Assembly: GCF_002831685.1 (NCBI RefSeq)
Contig: NZ_CP025119.1
Location: 2,192,001 to 2,256,000 of the forward strand
Reading direction: 5' to 3'
From: Polaribacter sp. ALD11
GTDB taxonomy: Bacteria; Bacteroidota; Bacteroidia; Flavobacteriales; Flavobacteriaceae
DNA: 64,000 bases
The translations under genes were made by a program, and so were the position numbers. Shown here in pieces: positions 8,246 through 17,476 of the stretch. Below the pieces are notes generated by a model. That model did not search any database. It was not told the origin of the DNA and saw nothing but the letters and a program-made list of their open reading frames with translations. Every line of letters begins with the position of its first letter. Within the stretch, counting starts at the first letter, position 1.

Positions 8246-9412
8246 TTGATTTGTTGTACCAACACAAATACCGCGTTATTTTTCTCTTCTATAGATGAGA
8301 TTCCTTCCCAAATTTGGGAAGCTTTAGGTTGTACAAAAAACACCTACTTTCATCCTGATTTTCTAAAAGCTCTAGAAAATAATCACACTAAAATTACGTT
8401 TCATTATATTGTTTTAGTAGATAATAAAAATAAACCAACTGCTTTTGCAAGTATAAAAATTATTGATTTTTATTTAAAATCCATTAAAAACGACTTAAAG
8501 TTTTTAAGAAATATCGGCAGAAAACTACACGTATTTCCAAATAAAAAACCCTTGAAATTATTAATTTGTGGAAACACATTTGTAAGTGGAGAACACGGTG
8601 TTTTCATAAAGGAAAATCAAGATAAAAAAGCCATTGTAAAAGAACTCGCAGAAAGTATCAATCATTTTGTAAATTCTGATAAAAAACTAAAAAAACAAAT
8701 TGATGCATTCTTAATTAAAGATTTTGCAAACGAATCGCTGTTTATTACAGATGAATTAAAAGAATTTAGTTATCATCCGTTTTCTGTAGAACCAAACATG
8801 ATGCTTCAAATTGATGAAAATTGGCTAAATTTTGATGCTTATTTGGCTTCAATGAAAACGAAATTTAGAGTAAAAGCAAGAAAAGCTTTTAAACAAAGTA
8901 TAAACCTTCAGGTAGAAGAAGTTACAACAGAAAACATCGAAGAGCAATTAGCAGAAATGACAACTTTATATGAAAAAGTTGCTTCGAATGCAGGTTTTAA
9001 TTTAGGCAATTTCAATTTAGAAACCTATACCCAATTAAAAGAAAAATTAGGCGAAAACTATATTCTAAAAACGTATTGGTTAGAAAATAAAATTGTAGGT
9101 TTTCTTTCTGGTGTAATTAACAAAACATCTTTAGATGCACATTTTGTAGGTATTGATTATCGACTAAATAGAGAACATGCAATTTATCAACGAATGTTAT
9201 ATGACTACATAGAAATTGCTATCAATAAAAAATTAAAAATAGTAAACTTTGGAAGAACTGCTAGCGAGATTAAAAGTTCTGTTGGTGCAGTTCCGCAAGA
9301 TTTAACCATGTATCTTCGTCACAAGAAAACGATTAAAAACAAAATTTTAAAGTTATTTTTGCAAAGAGTTCAACCAACTCCTTTTCAACAAAAATTTCCT
9401 TTTAAAAAATAG
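8246..9412 (+). CDS. FemAB/GNAT-like acyltransferase (peptidoglycan-biosynthesis-type, PF04339-like)
   Basis: A 388-residue soluble protein resembling the 'peptidogalycan biosynthesis/recognition' family, which has a FemAB/GNAT-type double acyltransferase fold. The conserved part is in the second half: MKTKFRVKARKAFK, ending in a block with NFGRTASEIKSSVGAVPQ, typical of this group. The substrate is unknown; transfer of an aminoacyl or acyl group to an envelope or small molecule is an inference from the fold. The frame has no ATG near its beginning. The only plausible start is TTG at 8246, because the in-frame triplet 8237-8239 is a stop. Disturbance from the decaying gene upstream may have affected the original start. 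Confidence 0.7.
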   Translation: MICCTNTNTALFFSSIDEIPSQIWEALGCTKNTYFHPDFLKALENNHTKITFHYIVLVDNKNKPTAFASIKIIDFYLKSIKNDLKFLRNIGRKLHVFPNKKPLKLLICGNTFVSGEHGVFIKENQDKKAIVKELAESINHFVNSDKKLKKQIDAFLIKDFANESLFITDELKEFSYHPFSVEPNMMLQIDENWLNFDAYLASMKTKFRVKARKAFKQSINLQVEEVTTENIEEQLAEMTTLYEKVASNAGFNLGNFNLETYTQLKEKLGENYILKTYWLENKIVGFLSGVINKTSLDAHFVGIDYRLNREHAIYQRMLYDYIEIAINKKLKIVNFGRTASEIKSSVGAVPQDLTMYLRHKKTIKNKILKLFLQRVQPTPFQQKFPFKK

Positions 9413-9418
9413 AAATAA

Positions 9419-10294
9419 ATGCAAACTAGTAAAGAATTAATTGCCCTTTTAGATTTAAAAGATTTAGGAAATAATATATTTAGCGGAAATAGTTATACTA
9501 TTGGAAGTCCGAATGTTTTTGGAGGCCAAGTACTAGCACAAGCCGTAAACGCCGCTTATAGAACAATACCAAAAACTCGTTTTTTACATTCTTTGCACGG
9601 TTATTTTTTAGAAGCAGGAGATTTAACAATTCCTATTCATTACAAAGTGGAAGAAATGCGAAACGGTGGAAGCTTTTCAACTAGAAGAGTAACTGCAATT
9701 CAACGTGAAAAAACAATTTTTATTTTGGCGGCGTCTTTTCATCAAAAGGAAGATGGTTTCGAGCATCAAGCAACTTTTGATTCGAATATAAAACAGCCAG
9801 AAGAGTTATTAAGTTGGGAAGATATGTTGGTACAGTTTGGTGATTTTTTACCAAAAACGACCAAAGATTTTTTAAGCGTAAAAAGACCTATAGAGTTTAA
9901 ACCTGTTAGAGTTCCAAACCCTTTAGACCCTAAAAACTTACCGGCAACAGAACAAGTTTGGTTTCGCTTAAAAGGAGATAGTCATGATGGTTTAGATATA
10001 AGAACCAAACAAGAAATTCTTACTTATATTTCTGATTATAATGTATTAAATGCAGCTTTTAACCCTAATGGTAGCGAGTATAACTTTGGGAACACACAAA
10101 CCGCAAGTTTAGATCATTCGATGTGGTTTTTTAGAGATTTCGATTTTGATGACTGGATGTTATTTTCAGCAGAATCTCCAAATGCCTTTGGCGCTAGAGG
10201 TTTAGCGAAAGGAAACATCTTTACAAGAGATGGAAAACTAGTTGCTTCTTTTGCACAAGAAGGATTGTTAAGACCTAAGAAGAGTAAAAAATAA
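9419..10294 (+). CDS. tesB: acyl-CoA thioesterase II
   Basis: A 291-residue double hot-dog thioesterase of the TesB family, hydrolysing acyl-CoA to free acid and CoA in the cytoplasm. The N-terminal hot-dog has VFGGQVLAQAVNAAYRT and LHSLHGYFLEAGD; the C-terminal one has SDYNVLNAAF, ASLDHSMWFFRDF and FAQEGL. These carry the Asp, Ser/Thr and Gln of the catalytic triad; Ser takes the place of the Thr found in E. coli TesB, a tolerated swap. It starts 6 nt after the FemAB-like gene, so the two are probably co-transcribed. Confidence 0.92.
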   Translation: MQTSKELIALLDLKDLGNNIFSGNSYTIGSPNVFGGQVLAQAVNAAYRTIPKTRFLHSLHGYFLEAGDLTIPIHYKVEEMRNGGSFSTRRVTAIQREKTIFILAASFHQKEDGFEHQATFDSNIKQPEELLSWEDMLVQFGDFLPKTTKDFLSVKRPIEFKPVRVPNPLDPKNLPATEQVWFRLKGDSHDGLDIRTKQEILTYISDYNVLNAAFNPNGSEYNFGNTQTASLDHSMWFFRDFDFDDWMLFSAESPNAFGARGLAKGNIFTRDGKLVASFAQEGLLRPKKSKK

Positions 10295-10327
10295 GTAGTT
10301 TCAGTATTAAAAATTAAAAAAAATATT

Positions 10328-10687
10328 ATGAGTGATGCTTTATTATACGTTTTCACCACAAACGGATTGTTATTTTTAATTAGTATTATTTTTTGGAAAT
10401 TTCCACCGAAAAAAATCAATAGCCTTTATGGTTACAAGACACCAAAAGCACAGCAAAATCAACAAATATGGGATTTTGCAAACAGTACTTTTAATAGGAG
10501 TTTACTAATCTATGCTGGTATTTCTTTTCTTGCAGGTTTAGCTTTTGTAACATTTTTAAATGCCGAATTAACCTGGCAACCAATGGCTTTTGTCTTTTTA
10601 TCAATAATTGTAAGTATTGTAAAAACAGAAAAAGCATTAAATGATAATTTTACGGAAGAAGGTAAAAAGAAAAAAATTAAAAAGTAG
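10328..10687 (+). CDS. SdpI-family membrane protein
   Basis: A 119-residue protein with two to three hydrophobic helices (about residues 5-23, 60-80 and 86-103) and the motif KINSLYGYKTPKAQQNQQIWDFAN between the first two. That is the signature of the SdpI/YhfL C-terminal domain family (PF13630). In Bacillus SdpI gives immunity to the SdpC toxin; in Bacteroidota the short stand-alone members have no known role and no toxin gene is adjacent. It follows tesB by 33 nt and its 3' end overlaps the convergent TonB receptor gene by 11 nt. Confidence 0.75.
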   Translation: MSDALLYVFTTNGLLFLISIIFWKFPPKKINSLYGYKTPKAQQNQQIWDFANSTFNRSLLIYAGISFLAGLAFVTFLNAELTWQPMAFVFLSIIVSIVKTEKALNDNFTEEGKKKKIKK

Positions 10688-13151
10688 CCATAAAGGAAAC
10701 AGATAAATTTCTTCCTGGTGAAGCAACGCCAGATGCGAACTCTATATAGTGCTGATCTAATAGATTATCTAATCTCGCTTGTACAGAAAAGTTTGTATTC
10801 ACTACATACCTTCCATTTAAGCCTAATGTAACCCAACTTGGTGCACCAAAATACATATCTATATCTTCAGTTGCATTTGCATCGACAATTGGTGTTAAAT
10901 CATGGTTGTCAATTCCTTCTGTAATGTTAAAATCTTCAATATCTTTTTTAGCATTAAAACGAATCGCCGCTCCCAACTCAATTTTATCTGCTCTATAATT
11001 CACTTCAAAATGACCAAATAAAGGAGGAATAGAAGACATTGGTTCATTTGTGTCATAGGTTCTTCCTTTTGTATACGTTATAAAACCAGACGTTTTCCAA
11101 GCATCGGAAATTTTACCTAAATAATTGGCTGTAAAACCAGTAATGTAAGCTCTTTTTTTATTTTGATTAGAGACTGCGTTCCCAAACTCTCCATCAAATT
11201 CCACTTGCTTTATACTTCCGTCTGTGTTATAAACAAAGTCTCTTTGAATGTAATTATCTAATAAAGTGTAATAGACATTGGCTCCAAAACGGAATTTTTT
11301 ATCATTAAAATATTTCTGAACTCCAATTTCTGCATTGTATGCAAATTCTGGAGTTACATTTATATTTGGTACGGTAACATTGCCTGATTTTTCTCTAACT
11401 CGACCAACATCATCAATGTTTGGAGATCTAAAACCAGAAGAAACAACACTGTTTAATTGCCAATTTTTATTCGGTTTGTAAACATACCCTAAAGTTGCAG
11501 TTACAGCAGAATGATTTGCTTGAATATCACTTTCGGGTAATTGAATAAATGATTGATCAACCCACGTTGCATTTAAGTTTGTATTTGTAAAACGAATACC
11601 CGAGTTTAAAGTAGATTTACTATTAATATCTTGTCTATAATCTATATAAATTGCAGAACTTAAATAATTACTACCACCATCTGGATAACGAGATTGTACG
11701 TTAAAATTGTTTGAAAAACCATCAATCTCTCCGTTTACAATGTTTAGCTCTTTACCAATAGCATTTGAATTTACATCATTATAAGCAAACTCAAAACCAT
11801 AAGAAAGTGTTCTTTTCTTATCTTCTGTTAGCGATATTGAAAAGTCTCCATTCAAACTAAAAACATCTACCGTTTCTTCTCTGTAAGATCTATCTAAACT
11901 GCCAAATTTACGTTGAATTCTGCTTTCTTTTAAATTTTGATACGCTGCGGTTATAACTCCGTTTTCTATCCAATTTTTATTCGGATTTAGTAATAATTGC
12001 GTAGATGCTAAAAATCTTTCTTGTGGGCCATAGAACCATTCTGCGAACTTTAACTCTCCTTTTTTCAACTCTGCTAACCTGTCAAATCTTGGTATGTCAG
12101 ATGATGTAGAATATTGAAGATTCACCTTTAAATCTGTACTTTTTGACAATGGCACAAAGAATTTTTGTAAAACATCTGTCTGATTATAACCTGTATTCCT
12201 TTGCAAATTCGGATCAGTATTTACAGTAGGATTCTCTTTGTAATTTCCATTGCTATTTTCTGAGTAGAAAAACACTTTTCCCCAAGTATCAAAACCATGA
12301 GCACGATTTTTACCTGCTTTTAAATCGCCAAAATCACTATATGAAACACTTGTTAAAGATGCCCATTTTTTCCTTCTAATTTCTGCGGTAACATTGGTTG
12401 TAATTTCATGGTTTACTGTTGAAAACCTAGAAAATAACTGACTCTTCACTTCGTTTTCTTCAGATAATTTTGGCGTTTTTGTATAATAATGAATTACACC
12501 ACCCAAGGCATCTGAACCATAAACAACAGAAGAAGGTCCGAAAACAACTTCTGTTTTATCTAACATATTTGGAGTAACTGTTATTGAGCTTTGTAAATGT
12601 CCTTTTCTATAAATAGCATTGTTCATTCGAACACCATCTACCACTAATAAAACACGGTTAGATTCCATACCACGAATTACAGGGCTTCCACCACCAAATT
12701 GAGATTTTTGCACTTTTATCCCAGGAATTGTTGCTAATAAATCTGCAGAGGTTTGCGGTGAAACCTTCTGAATATCTCTCGCATTTAGAACAGCAATTTG
12801 TTCTGCAATTCTGTTTGTTTTTTCATCCGTTTTAAACAAAGAAATTACTACTTCATCTAATTGCTCAGATTCTTTGGTTAAATAAACAACATAGTTTTTA
12901 GATTTTATAACCGATTTCCTCACTCTTAAAACCGAGTAAGAAAGGTGAGAAAACACTACAAATTCATTGTTTTCAAAAATAGAAATATCTGCAAAACCAT
13001 TATTATCTGTAATTATGCTAATCGTTTGTTTGTCATTAAAAATACTTGCATTTTTAATAATTTTACCTGTTTGCTGATCTATGACCTTTATTTTTTGTGA
13101 AAAAGTAAAACCACTAACTAAAAAAACGATTGTAAAAAGTAAATTCTTCAT
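10677..13151 (-). CDS. TonB-dependent receptor, haem/haemoglobin-receptor-like
   Basis: An 824-residue outer membrane receptor. Residues 1-19 are a signal peptide, followed by a carboxypeptidase-D-like beta-sandwich (about 20-105), the plug (about 115-225) and a 22-strand barrel ending in LSVSFMATF with terminal Phe. The plug sequence GGGSPVIRGMESNRVLLVVDG, with MNNAIYRKGHLQ and YGSDALGGVI, is characteristic of the TonB-dependent haemoglobin/haem receptor families, so haem or a haem protein is the best guess. No haem permease or haemophore gene is adjacent, so the ligand is not certain. Its start codon shares one base with the recO stop (TAATG), indicating coupling. Confidence 0.85.
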   Translation of the reverse strand: MKNLLFTIVFLVSGFTFSQKIKVIDQQTGKIIKNASIFNDKQTISIITDNNGFADISIFENNEFVVFSHLSYSVLRVRKSVIKSKNYVVYLTKESEQLDEVVISLFKTDEKTNRIAEQIAVLNARDIQKVSPQTSADLLATIPGIKVQKSQFGGGSPVIRGMESNRVLLVVDGVRMNNAIYRKGHLQSSITVTPNMLDKTEVVFGPSSVVYGSDALGGVIHYYTKTPKLSEENEVKSQLFSRFSTVNHEITTNVTAEIRRKKWASLTSVSYSDFGDLKAGKNRAHGFDTWGKVFFYSENSNGNYKENPTVNTDPNLQRNTGYNQTDVLQKFFVPLSKSTDLKVNLQYSTSSDIPRFDRLAELKKGELKFAEWFYGPQERFLASTQLLLNPNKNWIENGVITAAYQNLKESRIQRKFGSLDRSYREETVDVFSLNGDFSISLTEDKKRTLSYGFEFAYNDVNSNAIGKELNIVNGEIDGFSNNFNVQSRYPDGGSNYLSSAIYIDYRQDINSKSTLNSGIRFTNTNLNATWVDQSFIQLPESDIQANHSAVTATLGYVYKPNKNWQLNSVVSSGFRSPNIDDVGRVREKSGNVTVPNINVTPEFAYNAEIGVQKYFNDKKFRFGANVYYTLLDNYIQRDFVYNTDGSIKQVEFDGEFGNAVSNQNKKRAYITGFTANYLGKISDAWKTSGFITYTKGRTYDTNEPMSSIPPLFGHFEVNYRADKIELGAAIRFNAKKDIEDFNITEGIDNHDLTPIVDANATEDIDMYFGAPSWVTLGLNGRYVVNTNFSVQARLDNLLDQHYIEFASGVASPGRNLSVSFMATF

Positions 13152-13873
13152 TAATTAAAAACTGTTTCTAAAATTTGTAACGATTTCGGTTTCCTAAAAC
13201 CGTCCAAATGTAATTCAAAATATCTAATTATAATTTGCAATACTAATTGCCTCTCATTTTTACTAAAAGACACGTTTTCTATACTATCAAAATTTATGCC
13301 TAACAGCTTTTTAAATTGATACAATTCGTTACCAGAAATAACATTTTTATCAGTTATTGATTCTGAAAAACTTCCATTTAACAAATCGAAACCATAAATT
13401 GAGGTTTCTGTGGTATCTGGATAAAACCCTAAAAAACGAGAGGTATTTAATAAGAAAAGCAAATGAAAATTAGCCATTTTATCATGAACATCTAACCAAG
13501 TTAAACTTGCTTCTAAATAATTGTAAAAATCTGCATTCTTTTCTTCTTCTTGAATGCTATTAGATAATACTTCAGAAAGGAATAACACCACAGATTGTTT
13601 TACAATATCTCTGTAAATTGTTTTGTACGGATTTAAAATTTGAACTTCTTTTAAAGTGTGAAGAGAACTCTTAGAGCTATGGTTTGCAACTAAAGTTAAT
13701 TGCGTTAACGGTTGAAAATAAGCTATTTTAATCCCGCCTTTTTTCGCTTTTAAAATCCCTTTTATAATGTAAGATTTTATACCTTCTTGCTCGGTATAAC
13801 ATTTCACTATTAAACTAGTGTCGCTATACTTTAAGCTACTTAATACAATTGCTTTGGTAGTTACAACAGCCAT
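13151..13873 (-). CDS. recO: DNA repair protein RecO
   Basis: A 240-residue RecO: an N-terminal OB-fold with TTKAIVLSSLKYSDTSLIVKCYTEQEG, then a helical C-terminal domain. RecO works with RecR to load RecA on SSB-coated gaps in the RecFOR pathway. Cytoplasmic. I do not see the four-cysteine zinc knuckle found in some RecO proteins, which is usual for this phylum. It lies immediately downstream of porZ with no gap between genes, and upstream of the TonB receptor, so the three genes appear to be one transcription unit with unrelated functions. Confidence 0.9.
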   Translation of the reverse strand: MAVVTTKAIVLSSLKYSDTSLIVKCYTEQEGIKSYIIKGILKAKKGGIKIAYFQPLTQLTLVANHSSKSSLHTLKEVQILNPYKTIYRDIVKQSVVLFLSEVLSNSIQEEEKNADFYNYLEASLTWLDVHDKMANFHLLFLLNTSRFLGFYPDTTETSIYGFDLLNGSFSESITDKNVISGNELYQFKKLLGINFDSIENVSFSKNERQLVLQIIIRYFELHLDGFRKPKSLQILETVFN

Positions 13874-16207
13874 TTAATTAACAATTGCTATTTTTGTAAC
13901 TGAAGTTTCAGATGCGTCATCATTAGAAAGCAAAACGATGTATACACCAGATGCCACTTTATTGCCTGCTAAATTTTTCTTGTTCCAAACTACTTTTCCT
14001 CCTTGTAATTCTTGCCCTTCCACAACATTGGTTTCATACACCAAATTGCCTGCAACATCTAATATTTTTACGTTTGTTCCTTTAGGTAAATGTGTACCGT
14101 TTCTACCATCTATAGTGATAGTTTCATGATTTCTCAATGCAGGGTTTGGATACGCGTAAACTTCACCTAAAACATCACCAAAAGGTGCAACATTGCTATT
14201 ATAGGCAACAATACCTTTGTCTGTAGCAAAGTATACTTTACCTGTAGAATTATCTACTCTAATCTTTAAAATTCTATTGGAAGGTAAAGGTGAGTTTTGC
14301 TTGCTAAAATTTGCAATTGTTTTTTGCCCACTTGGGTTTGTATATAAAACACCACCATTGTCTGTACCAATCCATTTGTTATCTGCACCATCTACAGAAA
14401 TTGTATTAATGGTTTGATCTCCTCCTAGTTTTTTAGCAATACCATCATCTAAAATTATAATAGGGCTTGCATTAGAAACTGTTTCTTCAAAAACACCAGA
14501 GGCATTACTGTAAACTACCAAACCAGATTTTGTGCCTAACCAAATTCTATTGCTTTTATCTACAGCTACTGTATTTACGTTTGCATCTGGTAGATTACCC
14601 AAGTTTGGAGTTGCAATTAATGCTTTTTTACGACCCCCATTTTCATTATAAACGTAAACACCGTTCCTTCTTGTCCCTATCCAAATACTATTATTTCTGT
14701 CTACAACAATTTCTGTTAGACCAGGTTTATTAGAAACTGATTCTAAAATTCTCAAATCTACACTACTCCATTTTCCACTAGCAGAAAATTTCACTAATTC
14801 TTCATCTGTTTCATAATTTGTTGCCCAAAGGTTGCCACTACTGTCAAAAACAGAACCACTAACTCTAATATTAATAAGAGGTAAAGAAACCCCAATTGGT
14901 GTAAAAGAACTGTTTAAATGATTATAAGTTTCTACATGTATATTATCTTCTACTACAAGCAAACCACCTGTTGGTTTCGTAAGTATATTATTACTTACAC
15001 CTAAAGCACTAATATAAACCCTGTTTTTATTGTTAGGATCTATGGTAACATCTACTAAATCATTTGGTAAGTTTGAATTAAAATTTGTGTTTACCCAAGA
15101 CTCTCCATTAAAATGACTATAACCTTTTCTATTTAAAACTGGTGTAAATGTAGCATCATAACCACCATAAACTACCCAAAGGTTATTATTTTGAGCCGTA
15201 ATAGAAAAAACGTCATTAGACAAAGGACCATCTGGATGTATTTCTAAATAAGTTGAAGGTTGGGTATTTGTTGCTACTAAAATTCCGAATTCTTTAGTTG
15301 CTAGAAAAACTTTATCATCTTCAAAAAAAGCATTATTTAAAGTATAATTAAAAATTGTATTTGGTGTAAACTCACCAACTTTAGTCATAGTAGTATCTAA
15401 AATAATAGCTCTTTTAGCTAAAGCAATACTTAAATGTGTTGCAGATGTTTTTATACTCTTTATTTCTTCAGATCCTTCAGAAAAAACAACTTCTGGTGGT
15501 GTATTCGTTCCATCAAACCGATACAGATTAGCGCCTTTTGTAACGTATAAAACATCGTTAAATAGAACAATTTCTTCGTAGTTTTCGCCTGTAAATAATG
15601 GTGTCCATTTACTAGAGTCTATTAATAAATTACTAGTTACATCTGCTTTAAAAATACCGCTTTCTGTGACCGCATAAATTGTATTATTAACAATAATTGT
15701 TTCGTTTATTTTTATGGATGCTGAATTGTTTCCTATAAAATAAGTATCGCCAAACTCTAACCTTTTTATGTCATAAACTACTACCGCAAAGGGTGTCGAT
15801 AAATAAAGCTTACCATTAAACTCTGATATATGATTGATACTCTTCTCGCCAGATTGATTAAAATTAACAATGTCTGAAGAAATAGTAATACGACCATCAT
15901 CATCTACAACCTCTACCAAACCATTTTTATAACCAATTACTAGTCTTTTATATTCTTTATTGTAATGAATAGCTGCTGTTGGTTCACCAGACAAACCTTG
16001 CACTGAAGAAAGTTTGTTAATTTCTCCGTTTGAAGTATTGTATGTAAAAACAGCATTATCTGTTAAAGCATAAATAATAGTATCTACCTTTGTAAAATAT
16101 TTTACATTATTATATGAGTAAAAATCTTCCCAAGAGGCACTATAATCTGTTTGTGAAAATATTGCTAGAGAAGAAATTAGTAAATAAAGAGAAAAGAGTT
16201 TTTTCAT
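13874..16207 (-). CDS. porZ: type IX secretion system protein PorZ
   Basis: A 777-residue secreted protein with a signal peptide (residues 1-19, ending FSQ). Two seven-bladed-propeller-like regions of short repeats follow (recurrent 'NNLWVVYGG', 'GNLWATN', 'NSIWIGTRRNG', 'NRIWLGTKSGL', 'NKWIGTDNGG' blades). The C-terminal domain from about 690 has YPNPALRN and SGVYIVLLSNDD, the T9SS C-terminal-domain fold. This domain order is PorZ, which acts at the cell surface with the PorU sortase in attaching anionic LPS to secreted T9SS cargo. It is immediately upstream of recO, an arrangement I associate with Flavobacteriia. A TATCTTTG box lies 17 nt before its ATG. Confidence 0.85.
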   Translation of the reverse strand: MKKLFSLYLLISSLAIFSQTDYSASWEDFYSYNNVKYFTKVDTIIYALTDNAVFTYNTSNGEINKLSSVQGLSGEPTAAIHYNKEYKRLVIGYKNGLVEVVDDDGRITISSDIVNFNQSGEKSINHISEFNGKLYLSTPFAVVVYDIKRLEFGDTYFIGNNSASIKINETIIVNNTIYAVTESGIFKADVTSNLLIDSSKWTPLFTGENYEEIVLFNDVLYVTKGANLYRFDGTNTPPEVVFSEGSEEIKSIKTSATHLSIALAKRAIILDTTMTKVGEFTPNTIFNYTLNNAFFEDDKVFLATKEFGILVATNTQPSTYLEIHPDGPLSNDVFSITAQNNNLWVVYGGYDATFTPVLNRKGYSHFNGESWVNTNFNSNLPNDLVDVTIDPNNKNRVYISALGVSNNILTKPTGGLLVVEDNIHVETYNHLNSSFTPIGVSLPLINIRVSGSVFDSSGNLWATNYETDEELVKFSASGKWSSVDLRILESVSNKPGLTEIVVDRNNSIWIGTRRNGVYVYNENGGRKKALIATPNLGNLPDANVNTVAVDKSNRIWLGTKSGLVVYSNASGVFEETVSNASPIIILDDGIAKKLGGDQTINTISVDGADNKWIGTDNGGVLYTNPSGQKTIANFSKQNSPLPSNRILKIRVDNSTGKVYFATDKGIVAYNSNVAPFGDVLGEVYAYPNPALRNHETITIDGRNGTHLPKGTNVKILDVAGNLVYETNVVEGQELQGGKVVWNKKNLAGNKVASGVYIVLLSNDDASETSVTKIAIVN

Positions 16208-16224
16208 TTAAATATTTTATAATT

Positions 16225-16232
16225 CAAAGATA
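16225..16232 (-). promoter_or_regulatory. -7 box (TATCTTTG) for porZ-recO-receptor operon
   Basis: The minus strand reads TATCTTTG, ending 17 nt before the porZ ATG. A TTG occurs 14 nt further upstream, closer than the usual 17-23 nt, so the -33 element is uncertain. Confidence 0.5.
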
Positions 16233-16294
16233 TTTATTAATTGTTACAATAACGTTAAAACAGACTACATTAGTACAAAATTGAATACAAGCTT

Positions 16295-16768
16295 ATGAGC
16301 ATAGAAATAGAAAGGAAATTTTTAGTTAAAAACTTGAATTTTAAGACGGAAAGCTTCAAAAAAAATTACATAAAACAAGGTTATTTAAATGCTGATAAAA
16401 ATAGAACTGTAAGAGTTAGAATTTCTGATGATAATGCATTTATAACAGTAAAAGGTAAATCTAATGCAGAAGGAACAAGTAGGTTTGAATGGGAAAAAGA
16501 AATACCCGTTTCTGAAGCCAAAGAACTAATGCTTTTATGTGAACCTAGTTTAATTGAAAAGCACAGGTATCTCGTAATAAAAGGAAAACATACTTTTGAA
16601 GTTGATGAATTTCTTGGGGACAACCGAGGTTTAATTGTTGCTGAAGTTGAATTGAATTCTGAAAATGAAAATTTTGAGAAACCAAACTGGTTAGCTAAAG
16701 AAGTTACAGGAGAGTTAAAATATTATAATTCTAGTATTAGTAAAAATCCTTTTAAAAATTGGATATAA
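16295..16768 (+). CDS. CYTH-domain (triphosphate tunnel) protein
   Basis: A 157-residue stand-alone CYTH protein. The start IEIERKFLV contains the ExExK metal/triphosphate motif that opens the family, followed by alternating basic and acidic strands (RTVRVRIS, FITVKGKS, FEWEKEIP, EVDEFLG, IVAEVEL) that form the eight-stranded tunnel. Bacterial relatives hydrolyse tripolyphosphate or make cyclic nucleotides; this size and form suggests a tripolyphosphatase-like enzyme, but the substrate is an inference. It is divergent from porZ and converges on the haemolysin III gene with no strong terminator between them. Confidence 0.88.
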   Translation: MSIEIERKFLVKNLNFKTESFKKNYIKQGYLNADKNRTVRVRISDDNAFITVKGKSNAEGTSRFEWEKEIPVSEAKELMLLCEPSLIEKHRYLVIKGKHTFEVDEFLGDNRGLIVAEVELNSENENFEKPNWLAKEVTGELKYYNSSISKNPFKNWI

Positions 16769-16834
16769 AAAACTCAACCAAGTGTTTGAAAAAATTTAAT
16801 AATTTTATAGAGACCCAATAAGATAATTAGAGAC

Positions 16835-17476
16835 TTACAGAATATAATATATCGTCAAAAAGTGACTAAAACTACCTAAAAGAACAAAAAGGTGAAATAT
16901 TGCGTGATTGTATGGTAATTTTTTTATCATGTAAAGAATTGCCCCTATACTATAAAATACACCTCCAATAAATAATAAATTCAAACTAAATGGAGTTAAA
17001 TTTTCTATTAAAGGATTGATAAAAAAAATAACTTGCCAACCCATTAATAAATACATTGCAGTAGAAATCTTATCAAACCTTCCTGTAAAAAACAATTTTA
17101 AAACAACACCAACTAACGCAAAAAGCCACACAAAAATTACCATGTAATTACCTAAACTAGAATTTAAACCGACCAAGCAAAGTGGCGTGTAACTACCTGC
17201 AATTAGTACATAAATTGCAGCATGGTCTAAAATATTTAATTTTCTTCTTTTTCTAGGCTCTTTTGCTGCATGGTAAAATGTAGATGCTGCATATAATATA
17301 ATTAAACTAACACCATAAATTATAAAACTTGTAGGTTTCCAAAAACCGTTAAAATTTAATGCTTTTATAACTAAAAAAGGAAAAGCAATTACACTTAGCA
17401 ATAAACCAAAAGCATGAGACCAAATGTTTAAATTCTCTTCAGAAGTATCATATGCATGATTTAGTTTTTCACTCAT
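16835..17476 (-). CDS. trhA: haemolysin III / PAQR family membrane protein
   Basis: A 213-residue inner membrane protein with seven hydrophobic helices. The PAQR metal-site residues are visible: NIWSHAFG near the start, STFYHAAK, DHAAIYVLIAGSYTP in the middle and NHAIFHLFVLLGSFSHF at the end. The His/Ser/Asp positions match the zinc site of adiponectin-receptor-like proteins. E. coli YqfA (TrhA) affects membrane energetics and lipid balance. The gene starts inside the last four bases of the acyltransferase gene (ATGA overlap), so the two are translationally coupled, which fits a role in membrane lipid homeostasis. Confidence 0.9.
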   Translation of the reverse strand: MSEKLNHAYDTSEENLNIWSHAFGLLLSVIAFPFLVIKALNFNGFWKPTSFIIYGVSLIILYAASTFYHAAKEPRKRRKLNILDHAAIYVLIAGSYTPLCLVGLNSSLGNYMVIFVWLFALVGVVLKLFFTGRFDKISTAMYLLMGWQVIFFINPLIENLTPFSLNLLFIGGVFYSIGAILYMIKKLPYNHAIFHLFVLLGSFSHFLTIYYIL

